The notes beneath the pieces are model-generated. The model saw nothing but the letters and a program-made list of their open reading frames with translations. It made no database searches and had not been told where the DNA came from. This document shows positions 9,179 through 17,513 of a DNA stretch of 64,000 nucleotides, one piece after another. Source of the stretch: Paenibacillus sp. RC67 (GTDB taxonomy: Bacteria; Bacillota; Bacilli; Paenibacillales; NBRC-103111); assembly GCF_030020805.1 (NCBI RefSeq), contig NZ_CP125098.1, positions 7,324,501 to 7,388,500 of the forward strand, in the 5' to 3' direction. Numbering within the stretch: the stretch's first letter is position 1; each line of letters begins with the position of its first letter. The translations under genes were made by a program, and so were the position numbers.

Positions 9179-9859
9179 ATGGCTCAGTATGACTCGTTTG
9201 CCGAACAATATCATGAAATGGTACAAAACGGAGGGCCTGAAAATGCCTATCGTTATATTATCGCGCAAGTAGAGGCGTTATCCGATCTTCACAAACAGAA
9301 AATTTGTGACATCGGATGTGGGCAGGGTGAACTTAGCTCCAGGCTGTCCTTGTTAGGGGCAGATGTAACCGGTGTAGATCTTAGCAGTGCACTCCTTCAG
9401 TATGCGCATGCAAAAACAGAGCAAGTGAACTGGGTTCAAGACGATGCGATGGAACTACAGCACATACAAGAGGCTTCGTATGATTTCGTCGTTTCAAGCG
9501 TTATGCTGATGGATGTCCCTGATCATCGCAGAGTCTTCCAGGCCTGCCACCGCATATTAAAGCCGGAAGGCATCATGATATGGGTCATTATGCACCCTTG
9601 CTTTCAATCTCCTTTCAGTCATCCGTTAGGTGATGGATCGCGGAAGGTAGTGCAGTATGCCCCTCAATTTTGGAAATCCGCGGGGACGGGGACAATCCGT
9701 TCCACGCTGGGTGCTTATCATAGGCCGCTTTCCACCTATATTAATGATTTTATGGCAGCTGGTTTTTCTTTGCTGCGAGTGGATGAACCGGAAAGGCTGA
9801 ATACCTCGGTGGATCAGCTTCCCTCTCTTTTCGGTGCAACTGGCAGAAAGCTTGCCTAG
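9179..9859 (+). CDS. Class I SAM-dependent methyltransferase
   Basis: A 226-residue methyltransferase of the UbiE/type-11 kind. SAM motif I is ICDIGCGQGELSSRL at about residues 42-56, followed by the acidic end of strand 2 (VTGVDLS) and motif III around YDFVVSSVMLMDVPD. Its substrate cannot be inferred. The ATG at 9179 follows GAGGGGGAG and is preferred over an in-frame start 24 codons upstream. It faces the convergent PfkB kinase gene across a shared terminator. Confidence 0.87.
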   Translation: MAQYDSFAEQYHEMVQNGGPENAYRYIIAQVEALSDLHKQKICDIGCGQGELSSRLSLLGADVTGVDLSSALLQYAHAKTEQVNWVQDDAMELQHIQEASYDFVVSSVMLMDVPDHRRVFQACHRILKPEGIMIWVIMHPCFQSPFSHPLGDGSRKVVQYAPQFWKSAGTGTIRSTLGAYHRPLSTYINDFMAAGFSLLRVDEPERLNTSVDQLPSLFGATGRKLA

Positions 9860-9875
9860 CCTTGAAGCTTAAAGC

Positions 9876-9914
9876 AAAAAAAGAGGCCAGCGTATCGCGC
9901 GCTAGCCTCTTTTT
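9876..9914. terminator. Bidirectional terminator
   Basis: AAAAAAGAGGCCAGCG pairs with GCGCTAGCCTCTTTTT; A- and T-runs flank the stem, so it serves both convergent genes. Confidence 0.78.
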
Positions 9915-9921
9915 CGTTATT

Positions 9922-10890
9922 TTACAGAGCTTCCACTTCCGCCAGTGTCGGCAAAGCCGGTATAGCTCCCCGCCGAGTCGTGGTAACTGCCCCCACCTTG
10001 TTGGCGAATTTGAAAATATCGGATACAGCCGCTTCATCAGAAAAGAAGCTTTCCAAGCCATCAGCCGTCAATTCACGTTCCACCAGCTTATAGAGCATGG
10101 CCCCAACAAAGCTGTCGCCGGCTCCGGTCGTATCGACTGCCTTCACCCGAAAGCCCGGAACCAATGTCATCGCATTTCGCGTAACGACAAAGCATCCTTC
10201 CTCGCCCCGCGTTACTACCACTGCCTTCGTTCCCATCAGCAGCAGCTGATGTACGGCTTCAGCAGGTTCCATCTCTAGCAGAAATGCCGCCTCTTCCTCA
10301 CTGACCTTAACCACATCAGCCAAAGATATATGGCTAAGCACTTCCTGCCGCATCGTTTCTTCATCAGGCCACAGAGCTGGCCGTAGATTCGGATCGTATG
10401 AAATGATCCCGCCGAACGCTTTGACCCTGCGAGCTGCTTCCAGTGTTGCCGAACGGCATGGCTCACTAATTAAGGATATCGAGCCGAAATGGTAGATTGC
10501 TGCATCCTCCAGCCATTCATCTTTCAGTTCCGATGGCTCCAGAAGCATATCTGCGGCAGGATCGCGGAAGAATAGAAAATCTCTCTCTCCGTCTTTACGG
10601 AGCGACACAAAAGCCAGACCCGTACGCGCTTCATCCGTCTCGATGAGAGCAGTCTCTACCCCCGCTTCAATTAGCGTGCTTCTCAGGTATCTTCCGAATG
10701 CATCATAACCTACCTTCCCTATAAAACGGGAATAACCGCCCAATTTTGCCACAGCCGCAGCCACATTAGCTGGAGCACCACCCGCAGCCCTTTGAAAAGC
10801 CGGAACCTGCTCGAGAGGCTTGCCGTTTTCCTCAGGTACAAAATCAATCAAAAGTTCGCCCAAACAGACAACCATCGTACGATCGTTCAT
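9922..10890 (-). CDS. PfkB-family carbohydrate kinase, fructokinase-like
   Basis: A 322-residue ribokinase-fold sugar kinase. Signature 1 is seen as AAGGAPANVAAAVAKLGG near residue 35, and signature 2 as DTTGAGDSFVGAM near residue 252, where the Asp is the catalytic base. The N-terminal VVCLGELLIDFVP and the segment around SYDPNLRP are characteristic of fructokinases, so phosphorylation of fructose to fructose-6-phosphate is the best guess. No sugar transporter or hydrolase adjoins it. Confidence 0.87.
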   Translation of the reverse strand: MNDRTMVVCLGELLIDFVPEENGKPLEQVPAFQRAAGGAPANVAAAVAKLGGYSRFIGKVGYDAFGRYLRSTLIEAGVETALIETDEARTGLAFVSLRKDGERDFLFFRDPAADMLLEPSELKDEWLEDAAIYHFGSISLISEPCRSATLEAARRVKAFGGIISYDPNLRPALWPDEETMRQEVLSHISLADVVKVSEEEAAFLLEMEPAEAVHQLLLMGTKAVVVTRGEEGCFVVTRNAMTLVPGFRVKAVDTTGAGDSFVGAMLYKLVERELTADGLESFFSDEAAVSDIFKFANKVGAVTTTRRGAIPALPTLAEVEAL

Positions 10891-11064
10891 CCTTCTACCC
10901 TCACTTCAAATCACATAGATTAGCCATTGGCTTGCACAAGTTTTCTATACTAACCATAGCATAAAAACCAGGTAAAGGCACGCTCAGACCCTCTGAACAT
11001 GGATAAAAGATCGCCTAATCCGGCGAAATATCCTGGAATCCTCCCGCCTCACTTGATTTGAGAA

Positions 11065-11079
11065 GGATAATCATTTTCA
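11065..11079 (+). promoter_or_regulatory. Fur-box-like operator
   Basis: GGATAATCATTTTCA fits the 7-1-7 Fur consensus TGATAATnATTATCA in 12 of 14 arm positions. It lies about 25 bp upstream of the -35 of the CDGSH-like mini-gene, so iron-dependent control is plausible. Confidence 0.55.
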
Positions 11080-11102
11080 TTTACTTATTAAAAATAATCC
11101 AC

Positions 11103-11131
11103 TTTACAAATGTAAGTGAGTAGGCTATACT
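11103..11131 (+). promoter_or_regulatory. Sigma-A-type promoter of the CDGSH-like mini-gene
   Basis: TTTACA (11103-11108) and TATACT (11126-11131) are separated by 17 bp, close to the vegetative consensus. The start codon is about 40 bp downstream. Confidence 0.65.
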
Positions 11132-11171
11132 TATCTTATACAAGTTCATCAGATAAAAGGAGGTTTCCACC

Positions 11172-11249
11172 ATGGCTAAATGTGCTTGCGGTAACACTCA
11201 AAACTCATCCGGCAACTGCGACGGTTCCCACGCTAAAAAAGACAAGTAA
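11172..11249 (+). CDS. 25-residue CDGSH-like iron-sulfur mini-protein
   Basis: A very short gene with strong signals: ribosome site AAAGGAGG six to seven nt before the ATG, a near-consensus promoter and a terminator directly after. The peptide has CAC at residues 4-6 and CDGSH at 16-20 with a Lys-rich tail. This is the ligand set of CDGSH [2Fe-2S] domains (C-x-C ... C-D-G-S-H), but the spacing between CxC and CDGSH is one residue longer than in classic members and the usual Pro is Ser. The Fur-like box upstream suggests a role in iron homeostasis. Whether so short a chain binds a cluster, perhaps as an oligomer, is not known to me. Confidence 0.75.
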   Translation: MAKCACGNTQNSSGNCDGSHAKKDK

Positions 11250-11263
11250 TCTTAAGTTTATAT

Positions 11264-11310
11264 AAAAAGATCGAGCTTATTCGTTGAACGAATAGGATCG
11301 ATCTTTTTTT
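11264..11310. terminator. Terminator after the CDGSH-like gene
   Basis: AAAAAGATCGAGCTTATTCG pairs with CGAATAGGATCGATCTTTTT and continues in a T run. Confidence 0.78.
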
Positions 11311-11372
11311 GTAATCCTGCAGCAGCAAGCAGTGCTCCCGCTGCTCCTTATTACCCCGTGCTTTTACAATTC

Positions 11373-11927
11373 TCAAGAGCCGTATTCTTCCCTCAATAAT
11401 TGCTGCACCCATTTACACCATTCAATCTCCATATGGGCGTTATCCATAGCGCGCTTCAATAAGATATGTTTACCAAAAGAAGTAGACCGAAGGCTTCGGG
11501 AATCTCCGTCCTCTGCCTTTTCCTTGTTCAGCTCTTCAAGCGAAGCAGTCAGTTTGGCCAGTTTTTTGGTGAACATTTGCAACCGTTCTTCGAATAATTG
11601 CCCCATCCTAACCGGATCGGCTAGCCAAATACCGTACAGCTTTAGCAGCAGCTCATCCCGTTTCACAGGCTCGGAGGTTTGTTCCGGAATCCACTGCTGC
11701 AGCGCGGCGATGCCAAGCTCCGTTATCGAGTATACTTTTTTATCCGGCTTTTCCTTTTGAGGCACCGCAACGAAATGGACAAGGTCGTTTTGCTCCATTT
11801 TTGCCAGCAGCGGGTAAATTTGACTGTGCTTAGCCTGCCACACTGGCTGAATTTGCAGCATAAGCTCATAGCCTGTGCATGGTCCTTGCGAAAGCAGTGC
11901 AAGAAGTCCGTACGAAAGAGTATTCAT
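11373..11927 (-). CDS. PadR-family transcriptional regulator
   Basis: A 184-residue regulator. The N-terminal winged helix has the PadR pattern SYGLLALLSQGPCTGYELM, then SQIYPLLAKMEQNDLV and a wing (KKVYSITELG). The C-terminal half is the helical PadR dimerisation region ending in an EWCKWVQQLL segment. PadR proteins mostly repress genes for stress enzymes or efflux, often including themselves. The ATG at 11927 follows GTGGAGG and is preferred over a start 57 codons upstream. An ATGT-N8-ACAT operator lies about 75 bp upstream. Confidence 0.86.
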   Translation of the reverse strand: MNTLSYGLLALLSQGPCTGYELMLQIQPVWQAKHSQIYPLLAKMEQNDLVHFVAVPQKEKPDKKVYSITELGIAALQQWIPEQTSEPVKRDELLLKLYGIWLADPVRMGQLFEERLQMFTKKLAKLTASLEELNKEKAEDGDSRSLRSTSFGKHILLKRAMDNAHMEIEWCKWVQQLLREEYGS

Positions 11928-12001
11928 GGCGCCTCCACGTGAATCGGTTCCTCGGTTGACAGATGCTTGGAACCGTAGTACTATTTTCTCGTGACTATTA
12001 T

Positions 12002-12017
12002 ATGTAAAAATGTACAT
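12002..12017. promoter_or_regulatory. PadR-type operator ATGT-N8-ACAT
   Basis: The sequence ATGTAAAAATGTACAT has exactly the ATGT-8 nt-ACAT arrangement bound by PadR-family proteins. It lies between padR and the divergent DUF1904 gene, so it could serve autoregulation and also control that gene. Confidence 0.55.
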
Positions 12018-12142
12018 ATAATCAATAGCGCCAAGCTTCTCAACATGCATAAATATGTACAAGCTTAAGCTGAAGGTTACCAGAACTTGCGGCTGCATCT
12101 GTGCGCCGCCTTATATATTGTAATATAAGGGAGACATACACC

Positions 12143-12511
12143 ATGCCTTATTTACGTTTTAAAGGTTTTCCCAGTGAATTTCTTAGATCAATAGCTCCTC
12201 AGGTTGTGGAGGACTTTGCTCAGATCGTTAGTATCGCCAAGGAAAAAGTGAAAATCGAGTCATTGTTATCCGAGGCTATCACTCAGGTTCCGCTAAGTGT
12301 GGAGATTCTCATGTTTCCGAGAAAGCAAGAGGTTCACGATGCGGTCGCCGCGAAGTTGAATCGATTGCTGCAGGATTTCGGCTATGAGCAGGTCCATCTT
12401 TTTTTCGTCATTCTAAACCCGCTTCTTTATTATAAAAACGGAGAACCTCTCGTCTCAACAGGCCAATCCTACGGCCCTTCCGAAGGAGCTTCGGTCCAAG
12501 GGATTGGTTGA
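12143..12511 (+). CDS. DUF1904-like small protein (tautomerase-like)
   Basis: A 122-residue protein beginning MPYLRFKGF, which resembles DUF1904 proteins of Bacillales. Secondary structure looks like alternating strands and helices, with repeated hydrophobic strands (VEILMFP, VHLFFVILNP), compatible with a tautomerase-like fold. If the initiator Met is removed, Pro becomes the N-terminus, as in tautomerases; that is inference only. The start at 12143 follows AAGGGAG. It is divergent from padR and shares its operator region. Confidence 0.6.
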   Translation: MPYLRFKGFPSEFLRSIAPQVVEDFAQIVSIAKEKVKIESLLSEAITQVPLSVEILMFPRKQEVHDAVAAKLNRLLQDFGYEQVHLFFVILNPLLYYKNGEPLVSTGQSYGPSEGASVQGIG

Positions 12512-12539
12512 GGCTACTCCCCTATAGCGCAGTAACCAT

Positions 12540-12577
12540 AGCATCCATGGCATTAAAAGCCAAAGGGTGCTTTTTTC
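12540..12577 (+). terminator. Terminator after the DUF1904 gene
   Basis: AGCATCC pairs with GGGTGCT, followed by T6. Confidence 0.6.
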
Positions 12578-12623
12578 TATTTAAAAACCCCCATTCGCCG
12601 CATGGCAGTATGGAGGTTGACTT

Positions 12624-12995
12624 TTAAGATGGCTTGATGCCTAACACTTTGTTGACCGATTCAATCACACGTTCTTTTTGGAATGGTTTTACGACGAAAT
12701 CCTTGGCTCCTGCTGTTATAGCATCTACGACCATGGCCTTCTGCCCCATTGCAGAGCACATAATAATGTTTGCTCCCGGGTCGATCTTACGTATTTCCTT
12801 CAAGGCTCCTACGCCGTCCAATTCCGGCATCGTGATATCCATTGTTACCAAGTCCGGCTTGATCGTTGAATAAGCTTGTACAGCCTCAAGTCCGTTCGCA
12901 GCCTCAGCCACAATCTCGTGACCTTCCTCTGTCAACATGGTCTTCAGTACCATCCGCATAAATGCTGCATCGTCCACCACCATAACTTTTGCCAT
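12624..12995 (-). CDS. cheY: CheY-type chemotaxis response regulator
   Basis: A 123-residue stand-alone receiver domain. The acidic pair is in VMVVDDAAF (Asp8-Asp9), the phospho-acceptor Asp is in LVTMDITMPELDG (about residue 53), Thr/Ser is in IIMCSAMG and the conserved Lys in DFVVKPF. It matches Gram-positive CheY in length and in the phrase MDITMPE. Phospho-CheY acts on the flagellar switch. No other chemotaxis gene adjoins it, but a chemoreceptor gene is at 57.7 kb. Confidence 0.82.
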   Translation of the reverse strand: MAKVMVVDDAAFMRMVLKTMLTEEGHEIVAEAANGLEAVQAYSTIKPDLVTMDITMPELDGVGALKEIRKIDPGANIIMCSAMGQKAMVVDAITAGAKDFVVKPFQKERVIESVNKVLGIKPS

Positions 12996-13201
12996 AGTGC
13001 TCCCCCCTTACCATTCACATCTATATAAGGTCATTATGGCAAAGAGTGTTTAAACAAATTTTAGTTAACCACGTGAATAGATTTAGTTTTCCTTATAGTT
13101 TCCTAACACTTCCTTCTTAGCTGCTGGTAAGTCAGTAACCAAGTGTGCCTAGACTCCATACTATACAAGGTCAAAACTTACAGCGCACGGAGGTACTTTT
13201 T

Positions 13202-13599
13202 ATGGATCAGAGAGCTTCAGAATCGCTGCACCGCCCTCGCTTTTTCCCGTTTTTTTCTTTCTTTCCCCATCTTTATTTCCCGCTCAGGGACAAGATGGGG
13301 AGCGGAATGCTAACATTTTCTCATCACACCGCTGTCAGGAAGGAGACACCCTACACTCCTTGGCCAGAGCCTACAATGTGCCGCTGCCCATTCTCGAGGC
13401 GATGAACACACATCTTCCCGCTGCGAATCCTATTACACCTGGCTCCGTCGTCCATATTCCGCGCATGGATACGATGTTTTGCCAAAAAGTATATTGGGAA
13501 CAACCGGTACCTGCCAGCTACTCTTCTCCAACTATTCCTAGAATAGGCCCTAGATATAATCGGCCTTCGGCTTCCTACAACGGCTTTTACTCCTGCTGA
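13202..13599 (+). pseudogene. LysM-domain spore-coat-like protein, frame interrupted
   Basis: An ATG at 13202 with ribosome site GGAGG opens a frame reading MDQRASES...RPRFFPFFSFFP, a Phe/Pro-rich N-terminus. About 20 codons later the sequence continues only in another frame, as FPAQGQDG...HRCQEGDTLHSLARAYNVPLP...NPITPGSVVHIP, a clear LysM peptidoglycan-binding motif, then a Pro/Tyr-rich tail ending SYNGFYSC. The LysM frame has no start of its own. One base appears to be missing near 13249-13268; adding a C at the C4 run 13265-13268 would join the halves as FFSFFPPSLFPAQG. Either a real frameshift or a sequencing error. The layout resembles small SafA-like coat proteins. Confidence 0.6.
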
Positions 13600-13656
13600 T
13601 TGCCTTGAGAACTCCATGAAAGCGAAAATCAGAACAATCAGTTTTTTGCCCATTCT

Positions 13657-13683
13657 GGCTGCTCAAGGGAGCAGCTTTTTTCT
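13657..13683 (+). terminator. Terminator after the LysM gene
   Basis: GGCTGCTC-AAG-GGAGCAGC is followed by T6. Confidence 0.75.
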
Positions 13684-13809
13684 ATATTCATGGACGCATA
13701 ACTTGTGACAATTTTCTGAAAACTTTATGTGATCCTAAGCTTACTTTAAGATTTCTCCAAGACGACAGGCATATAATGTAACCATACTTACTTCATTGGA
13801 GGGATTGAC

Positions 13810-13908
13810 ATGAAACTTTTTTATTCTTTCTTACAAGGCTTCTTTTACAGCTTTATCGCTATTGCTGCTCTGCCTATCTTGTTGGTTCAAAGCATTATTG
13901 ATCTATAA
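13810..13908 (+). CDS. 32-residue hydrophobic membrane peptide
   Basis: A short gene with ribosome site TTGGAGGG seven nt before the ATG, a TATAAT -10 at 13772-13777 and a terminator downstream. The peptide (MKLFYSFLQGFFYSF...) is one membrane helix over most of its length with a short polar end (QSIIDL). No family is recognised. Such single-helix proteins may tune membrane enzymes or be type-I-toxin-like, but no antisense RNA or regulator is visible here, so no function is assigned. Confidence 0.55.
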   Translation: MKLFYSFLQGFFYSFIAIAALPILLVQSIIDL

Positions 13909-13956
13909 TGAGCACAAGTTATTTGTTCGCCCCTTGGGTCCATATAGAAATGTAAA

Positions 13957-13997
13957 GGCAGCTTACCTGAATGAATCGGTAGGCTGCCCTGTTTTTT
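13957..13997 (+). terminator. Terminator after the 32-residue peptide gene
   Basis: GGCAGCTTACC pairs with GGTAGGCTGCC, followed by CTG and T6. Confidence 0.75.
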
Positions 13998-14007
13998 ATT
14001 GGCATTG

Positions 14008-14322
14008 TTATTCCACTTGAACAGCAGTACCGCTAACTGCAACCATCAGCATTCCATCGCGAATAACCTCATAATCAATGTCGATCCCGACAATACCGTT
14101 CGCCCCTAATCTGGCTGCTTGTGATTCCATTTCATTAAAAGCAATGTCGCGAGCATCCTTCAGCTTGCTCTCATAAGCTCCTGATCGGCCGCCAACAATA
14201 TCGGTGATTGAAGCAAATATATCACGAACGATATTAGCCCCCATAATAGCTTCGCCTGTAACAATAGCAACGTATTGTACAATCTCCCTGCCCTGAATTG
14301 TCGGTGTCGTGCTTAAAATCAT
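14008..14322 (-). CDS. YbjQ/UPF0145-family protein
   Basis: A 104-residue protein of the YbjQ (heavy-metal-binding-like) family. It begins MILSTTPTIQGREI and carries the family hallmarks GANIVRDIFASITDIVGGRSGAYE, a helix with ARDIA, and LGANGIVGIDIDYE. Members form pentameric rings of unknown role. The ATG at 14322 follows AGAGGAGGG; an upstream in-frame start would add 41 unconserved residues. Confidence 0.85.
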   Translation of the reverse strand: MILSTTPTIQGREIVQYVAIVTGEAIMGANIVRDIFASITDIVGGRSGAYESKLKDARDIAFNEMESQAARLGANGIVGIDIDYEVIRDGMLMVAVSGTAVQVE

Positions 14323-14397
14323 ATGAAAGCCCTCCTCTGCATCATTTTTCTTAGCATGCGGGAAAGCGGCTGCTTTCATACATGGCATAATGCAAAG

Positions 14398-14421
14398 AAC
14401 CCCCCCATGAAAAGGGGGGCC
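14398..14421 (-). terminator. Terminator after aspA
   Basis: GGCCCCCC-TTTTCAT-GGGGGGTT on the minus strand, with a short T-rich tail, lies downstream of aspA. Confidence 0.55.
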
Positions 14422-14469
14422 ACGTCTCCGAAATGCTTTATTCATTCCTTGCGTTTACTTAACTAACTA

Positions 14470-15888
14470 TTAATTATCAAGCAAAGACGCTCCTGCAATG
14501 CCGGGATGTGTCATTTCAAATGGATCAAGGATAAGATCCAGCTCTTCTTCCGTCAGCACGTTATAAACCAGGCACAGCTCACGCACCGATTTACCCGTTA
14601 AGGTCGCTTCGCGGGCTATGCGCGCCGCTACCTCGTAACCGAGATGCGGATTCAGCGCAGTAATAATACCGATACTCCGGTCAACATATTCTTTACATTG
14701 CTCTGCATTCGCTTCGATGCCGTCAACGCAATGAATTTTAAACACTTTAAACGCTTGATTCATAATGCTAATGGATTGCAGCAGGTTAAAGACCAGAACC
14801 GGCTCCATCACATTAAGCTCCAACTGACCAGCTTCGGAAGCAAGGCAAATCGTGTGGTCATTGCCGATAACCTGGAATGCCACCTGATTAACAACCTCAC
14901 ACATGACTGGGTTGACTTTACCCGGCATGATCGATGATCCTGGTTGACGGGCAGGCAGCTTGATTTCGTACAAGCCCGCACGCGGCCCTGATGCCATTAA
15001 ACGAAGATCGTTGGCAACCTTGGACATGTTGATCATGCATACTTTTAATGCAGCCGATACCTCGGTATAAGCATCCGTATTTTGTGTCGCATCTACGAGA
15101 TCTTCCGCGTTTTTAAGCGGGAATCCGCTCCATTGAGCAAGGAGTTCAACAACGCGTTTGATGTAGCGAGGATCGGCATTCAAACCGGTTCCTACAGCCG
15201 TCGCTCCCATGTTAACCTCATACAAATGAGCACGGCTTTGTTGAATCCGTTTGATATCGCGTTCAAGCACTCTCGCATAAGCGGCAAACTCTTGTCCAAG
15301 CCGAATAGGCACCCCATCCTGTAAGTGGGTACGCCCCATTTTGATCACGCTATCGAATTCAACTGCTTTGGCAGCAAAGGCACCGTGCAATTCCTGGGCA
15401 GTTACAAGCAATTTATCCATTAAAGACAGTACGGCGATATGAATCGCGGTTGGGAAAGCATCGTTAGTCGATTGAGCCATGTTCACGTGCGAGTTCGGGC
15501 TGACTGTGAAATAATCGCCTTTAGTACCGCCGAGTAGTTCAATCGCACGATTAGCGATAATTTCATTGGCATTCATATTGATCGACGTTCCCGCTCCACC
15601 CTGAATTGGATCCACGATGAATTGGTCATGCCATCTGCCTTCGATCATTTCATCGGCAGCTCTGACTATCGCTTCAGCCAAACCAGGCTGCAAACGGCCA
15701 ATTTCCATGTTTGCCGTAGCCGCTGATTTTTTCACAATAGCCATAGCTTGAATTAATTCCTCATGAACCCGGTAGCCGGTAATAGGAAAGTTCTCTACAG
15801 CCCTCAAGGTCTGTATGCCATAGTACGCATCAATGGGCACTTCCTTTGAACCTAAGAAATCTTTTTCAATTCGTACCGTTTCCGTCAT
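14470..15888 (-). CDS. aspA: Aspartate ammonia-lyase
   Basis: A 472-residue enzyme of the aspartase/fumarase superfamily that converts L-aspartate to fumarate and ammonia. The signature GSSIMPGKVNP, with the catalytic Ser on the flexible loop, is at about residue 316. GRTHLQDGVPI and SPNSHVNMAQSTNDAFPTA are the other two conserved regions. The length and the PVMCEVVNQ continuation favour aspartase over fumarase C, where the signature is followed by TQCE. It is probably transcribed alone. The ATG at 15888 is preceded by a GGGGAAA-type site. Confidence 0.88.
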   Translation of the reverse strand: MTETVRIEKDFLGSKEVPIDAYYGIQTLRAVENFPITGYRVHEELIQAMAIVKKSAATANMEIGRLQPGLAEAIVRAADEMIEGRWHDQFIVDPIQGGAGTSINMNANEIIANRAIELLGGTKGDYFTVSPNSHVNMAQSTNDAFPTAIHIAVLSLMDKLLVTAQELHGAFAAKAVEFDSVIKMGRTHLQDGVPIRLGQEFAAYARVLERDIKRIQQSRAHLYEVNMGATAVGTGLNADPRYIKRVVELLAQWSGFPLKNAEDLVDATQNTDAYTEVSAALKVCMINMSKVANDLRLMASGPRAGLYEIKLPARQPGSSIMPGKVNPVMCEVVNQVAFQVIGNDHTICLASEAGQLELNVMEPVLVFNLLQSISIMNQAFKVFKIHCVDGIEANAEQCKEYVDRSIGIITALNPHLGYEVAARIAREATLTGKSVRELCLVYNVLTEEELDLILDPFEMTHPGIAGASLLDN

Positions 15889-16107
15889 CTTGCGTTTCCC
15901 CTTTCATACCATCCAAGCAAATTATTATCCAAAGGTTAAATAAAATTGTAAGTTGAATCCGGTTTCATTGTAATCCAAATATCCCGAAGTTGCAACGTGT
16001 CCTTAAATTGTTAGAAATACGATTGTCCCACAAATTAAAATCCACACCAAAGTCACTCATTCGAAAGGAGGTCCACTTAAGTAAAGTATGGCAGCAATTT
16101 ACACCTT

Positions 16108-16974
16108 TCATTCAAATTGAATCCAAATGCCGGTCTTATCATCTGACACTTTAAACCTTGGATAACGAAGGCAATCCTTGTCTTCCCGCTCTAAAAGGAT
16201 GAGCTTGTCGGCATATCCAGCTAACGATTGATCAGCAATCTGGAGCGTCAAATCCCCCATAGCATCGTAAGTCTTATTCGCCTTAGCTTCGGGTGCCGCT
16301 TGTGGGAACAATCCATCTGTCACTAGCAAAAGGGCCTTCAACTGGATGCGATTGATCCGTCCATATTCGATGAAATCTGCAAGCTCCGGCTCGCCGCTAA
16401 GGACGGAATAGCCATCCGGCGTATTCATTTTTGCTTTATTGCCCAAAATGACGGGTCTCGCCAGCTCCACCAGCTGCTCCCGCTTCGTAATGCCTTGCCG
16501 AATCCCCTCCTCCAAAATGCTCTTGGATATGAAATCAATATGGGCAACCTGATCCCGGGAAAGAGTCCTCACGGAACCATCCTTATAGAGGGCTGTTATC
16601 ATGCAATCCCCCACTTGGGCAAAATCGATATAGGAATCTTGAACACGAACGAGGGCTAGTCCACTGGTCCATAGAGAAGCTTTATTGATGACGTCGATAC
16701 CGGCCTCGAGCATCGTTCTTCTTAAGAGAGCATTCGCTTGAAGAACCAGCGGCTTTAGACTGTCCTCCGGTATATCTTTCTCTTCCAGCGACTCCAGATA
16801 GCTCTGAATGAGCCGGGAAGCAAGGTAGCCTCCTGTCTCCTTATTGGGACCCCGATACGGATGCATTGAAGTGGCGCCATCCAAAACCCCGTATAAGTGC
16901 AGACGCTCATGATAGACCAGCGCATCCTCATTCCATTCCGTCGTTCCTTGCAGGGAGATCGTCTCGATCTTCAT
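16108..16974 (-). CDS. PP2C-like (PPM-family) phosphatase
   Basis: A 288-residue protein with the metal-binding motifs of the PPM/PP2C fold: WNEDALVYHE near the N-terminus, LYGVLDGATSMH (the VxDGxG-like motif, here with Ala-Thr), and the later FAQVGDCMITALY and LLLVTDGLFP segments. It would dephosphorylate Ser/Thr residues in a Mn/Mg-dependent reaction; the target is unknown. The DGATS variant is shared by a subgroup of bacterial PPMs. The ATG at 16974 follows GAGGAGGAATTC. It is followed at a distance by no partner kinase. Confidence 0.75.
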   Translation of the reverse strand: MKIETISLQGTTEWNEDALVYHERLHLYGVLDGATSMHPYRGPNKETGGYLASRLIQSYLESLEEKDIPEDSLKPLVLQANALLRRTMLEAGIDVINKASLWTSGLALVRVQDSYIDFAQVGDCMITALYKDGSVRTLSRDQVAHIDFISKSILEEGIRQGITKREQLVELARPVILGNKAKMNTPDGYSVLSGEPELADFIEYGRINRIQLKALLLVTDGLFPQAAPEAKANKTYDAMGDLTLQIADQSLAGYADKLILLEREDKDCLRYPRFKVSDDKTGIWIQFE

Positions 16975-17033
16975 ACGAATTCCTCCTCATGGTTCCTGTG
17001 AATTATGAATTTCGACCGCCTGCTCATGTGCTT

Positions 17034-17462
17034 TTACAACCGCGACTTTCGAATGACTTGATTGATAACCTCCGAAAAGATAAGTCCAATTGCTATAGCT
17101 CCTGAGATCATAAATGCTTTGGCGGCCAGCTGGACCGCTACATCGTACTGGTTTTCAACAATATTGCGCATCGCGTCATAAGCCAGTCCCCCAGGAACAA
17201 GAGGAATAATACCGGAGACGCTAAATATAATAATCGGCGTTTTATAAATTTTGGCTAAAAATTGACTGATCACCGTAACGAAAAAGGCAGCGACCAAGCT
17301 CGAGACGATTGGATTAGCGGATACCTTCATGCAGGAGATGTACAGCAGCCACCCCATCATGCCGACAAACCCGCATTGCAGCAAATTACGTTTAGGTACG
17401 TTAAATATGATGCCAAAGGCTGCGGAAGCGATGAAGCTGGTTACCAGCTGTTCTAAAATCAA
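17034..17462 (-). CDS. Threonine/serine exporter, small subunit (ThrE C-terminal, YjjB-like)
   Basis: A 142-residue membrane protein with about four to five helices and the motif IIPLVPGGLAYDAMR, which echoes the PLVPG motif of the partner protein. Split ThrE systems pair a YjjP-like and a YjjB-like protein. The TTG start at 17462 follows CAGGAGG. It lies 51 bp after the larger subunit, so the two form an operon. Confidence 0.8.
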   Translation of the reverse strand: MILEQLVTSFIASAAFGIIFNVPKRNLLQCGFVGMMGWLLYISCMKVSANPIVSSLVAAFFVTVISQFLAKIYKTPIIIFSVSGIIPLVPGGLAYDAMRNIVENQYDVAVQLAAKAFMISGAIAIGLIFSEVINQVIRKSRL

Positions 17463-17513
17463 GGTCGCGGTGCCTCCTGTACAAAATGTTAATAAGCCTA
17501 GCAGCGTGCTTTT

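Noticed and set aside
16062..16110. Orphan ribosome site GAAAGGAGG with a 10-codon frame on the plus strand
   Set aside because: Too short and without any family match; likely chance.
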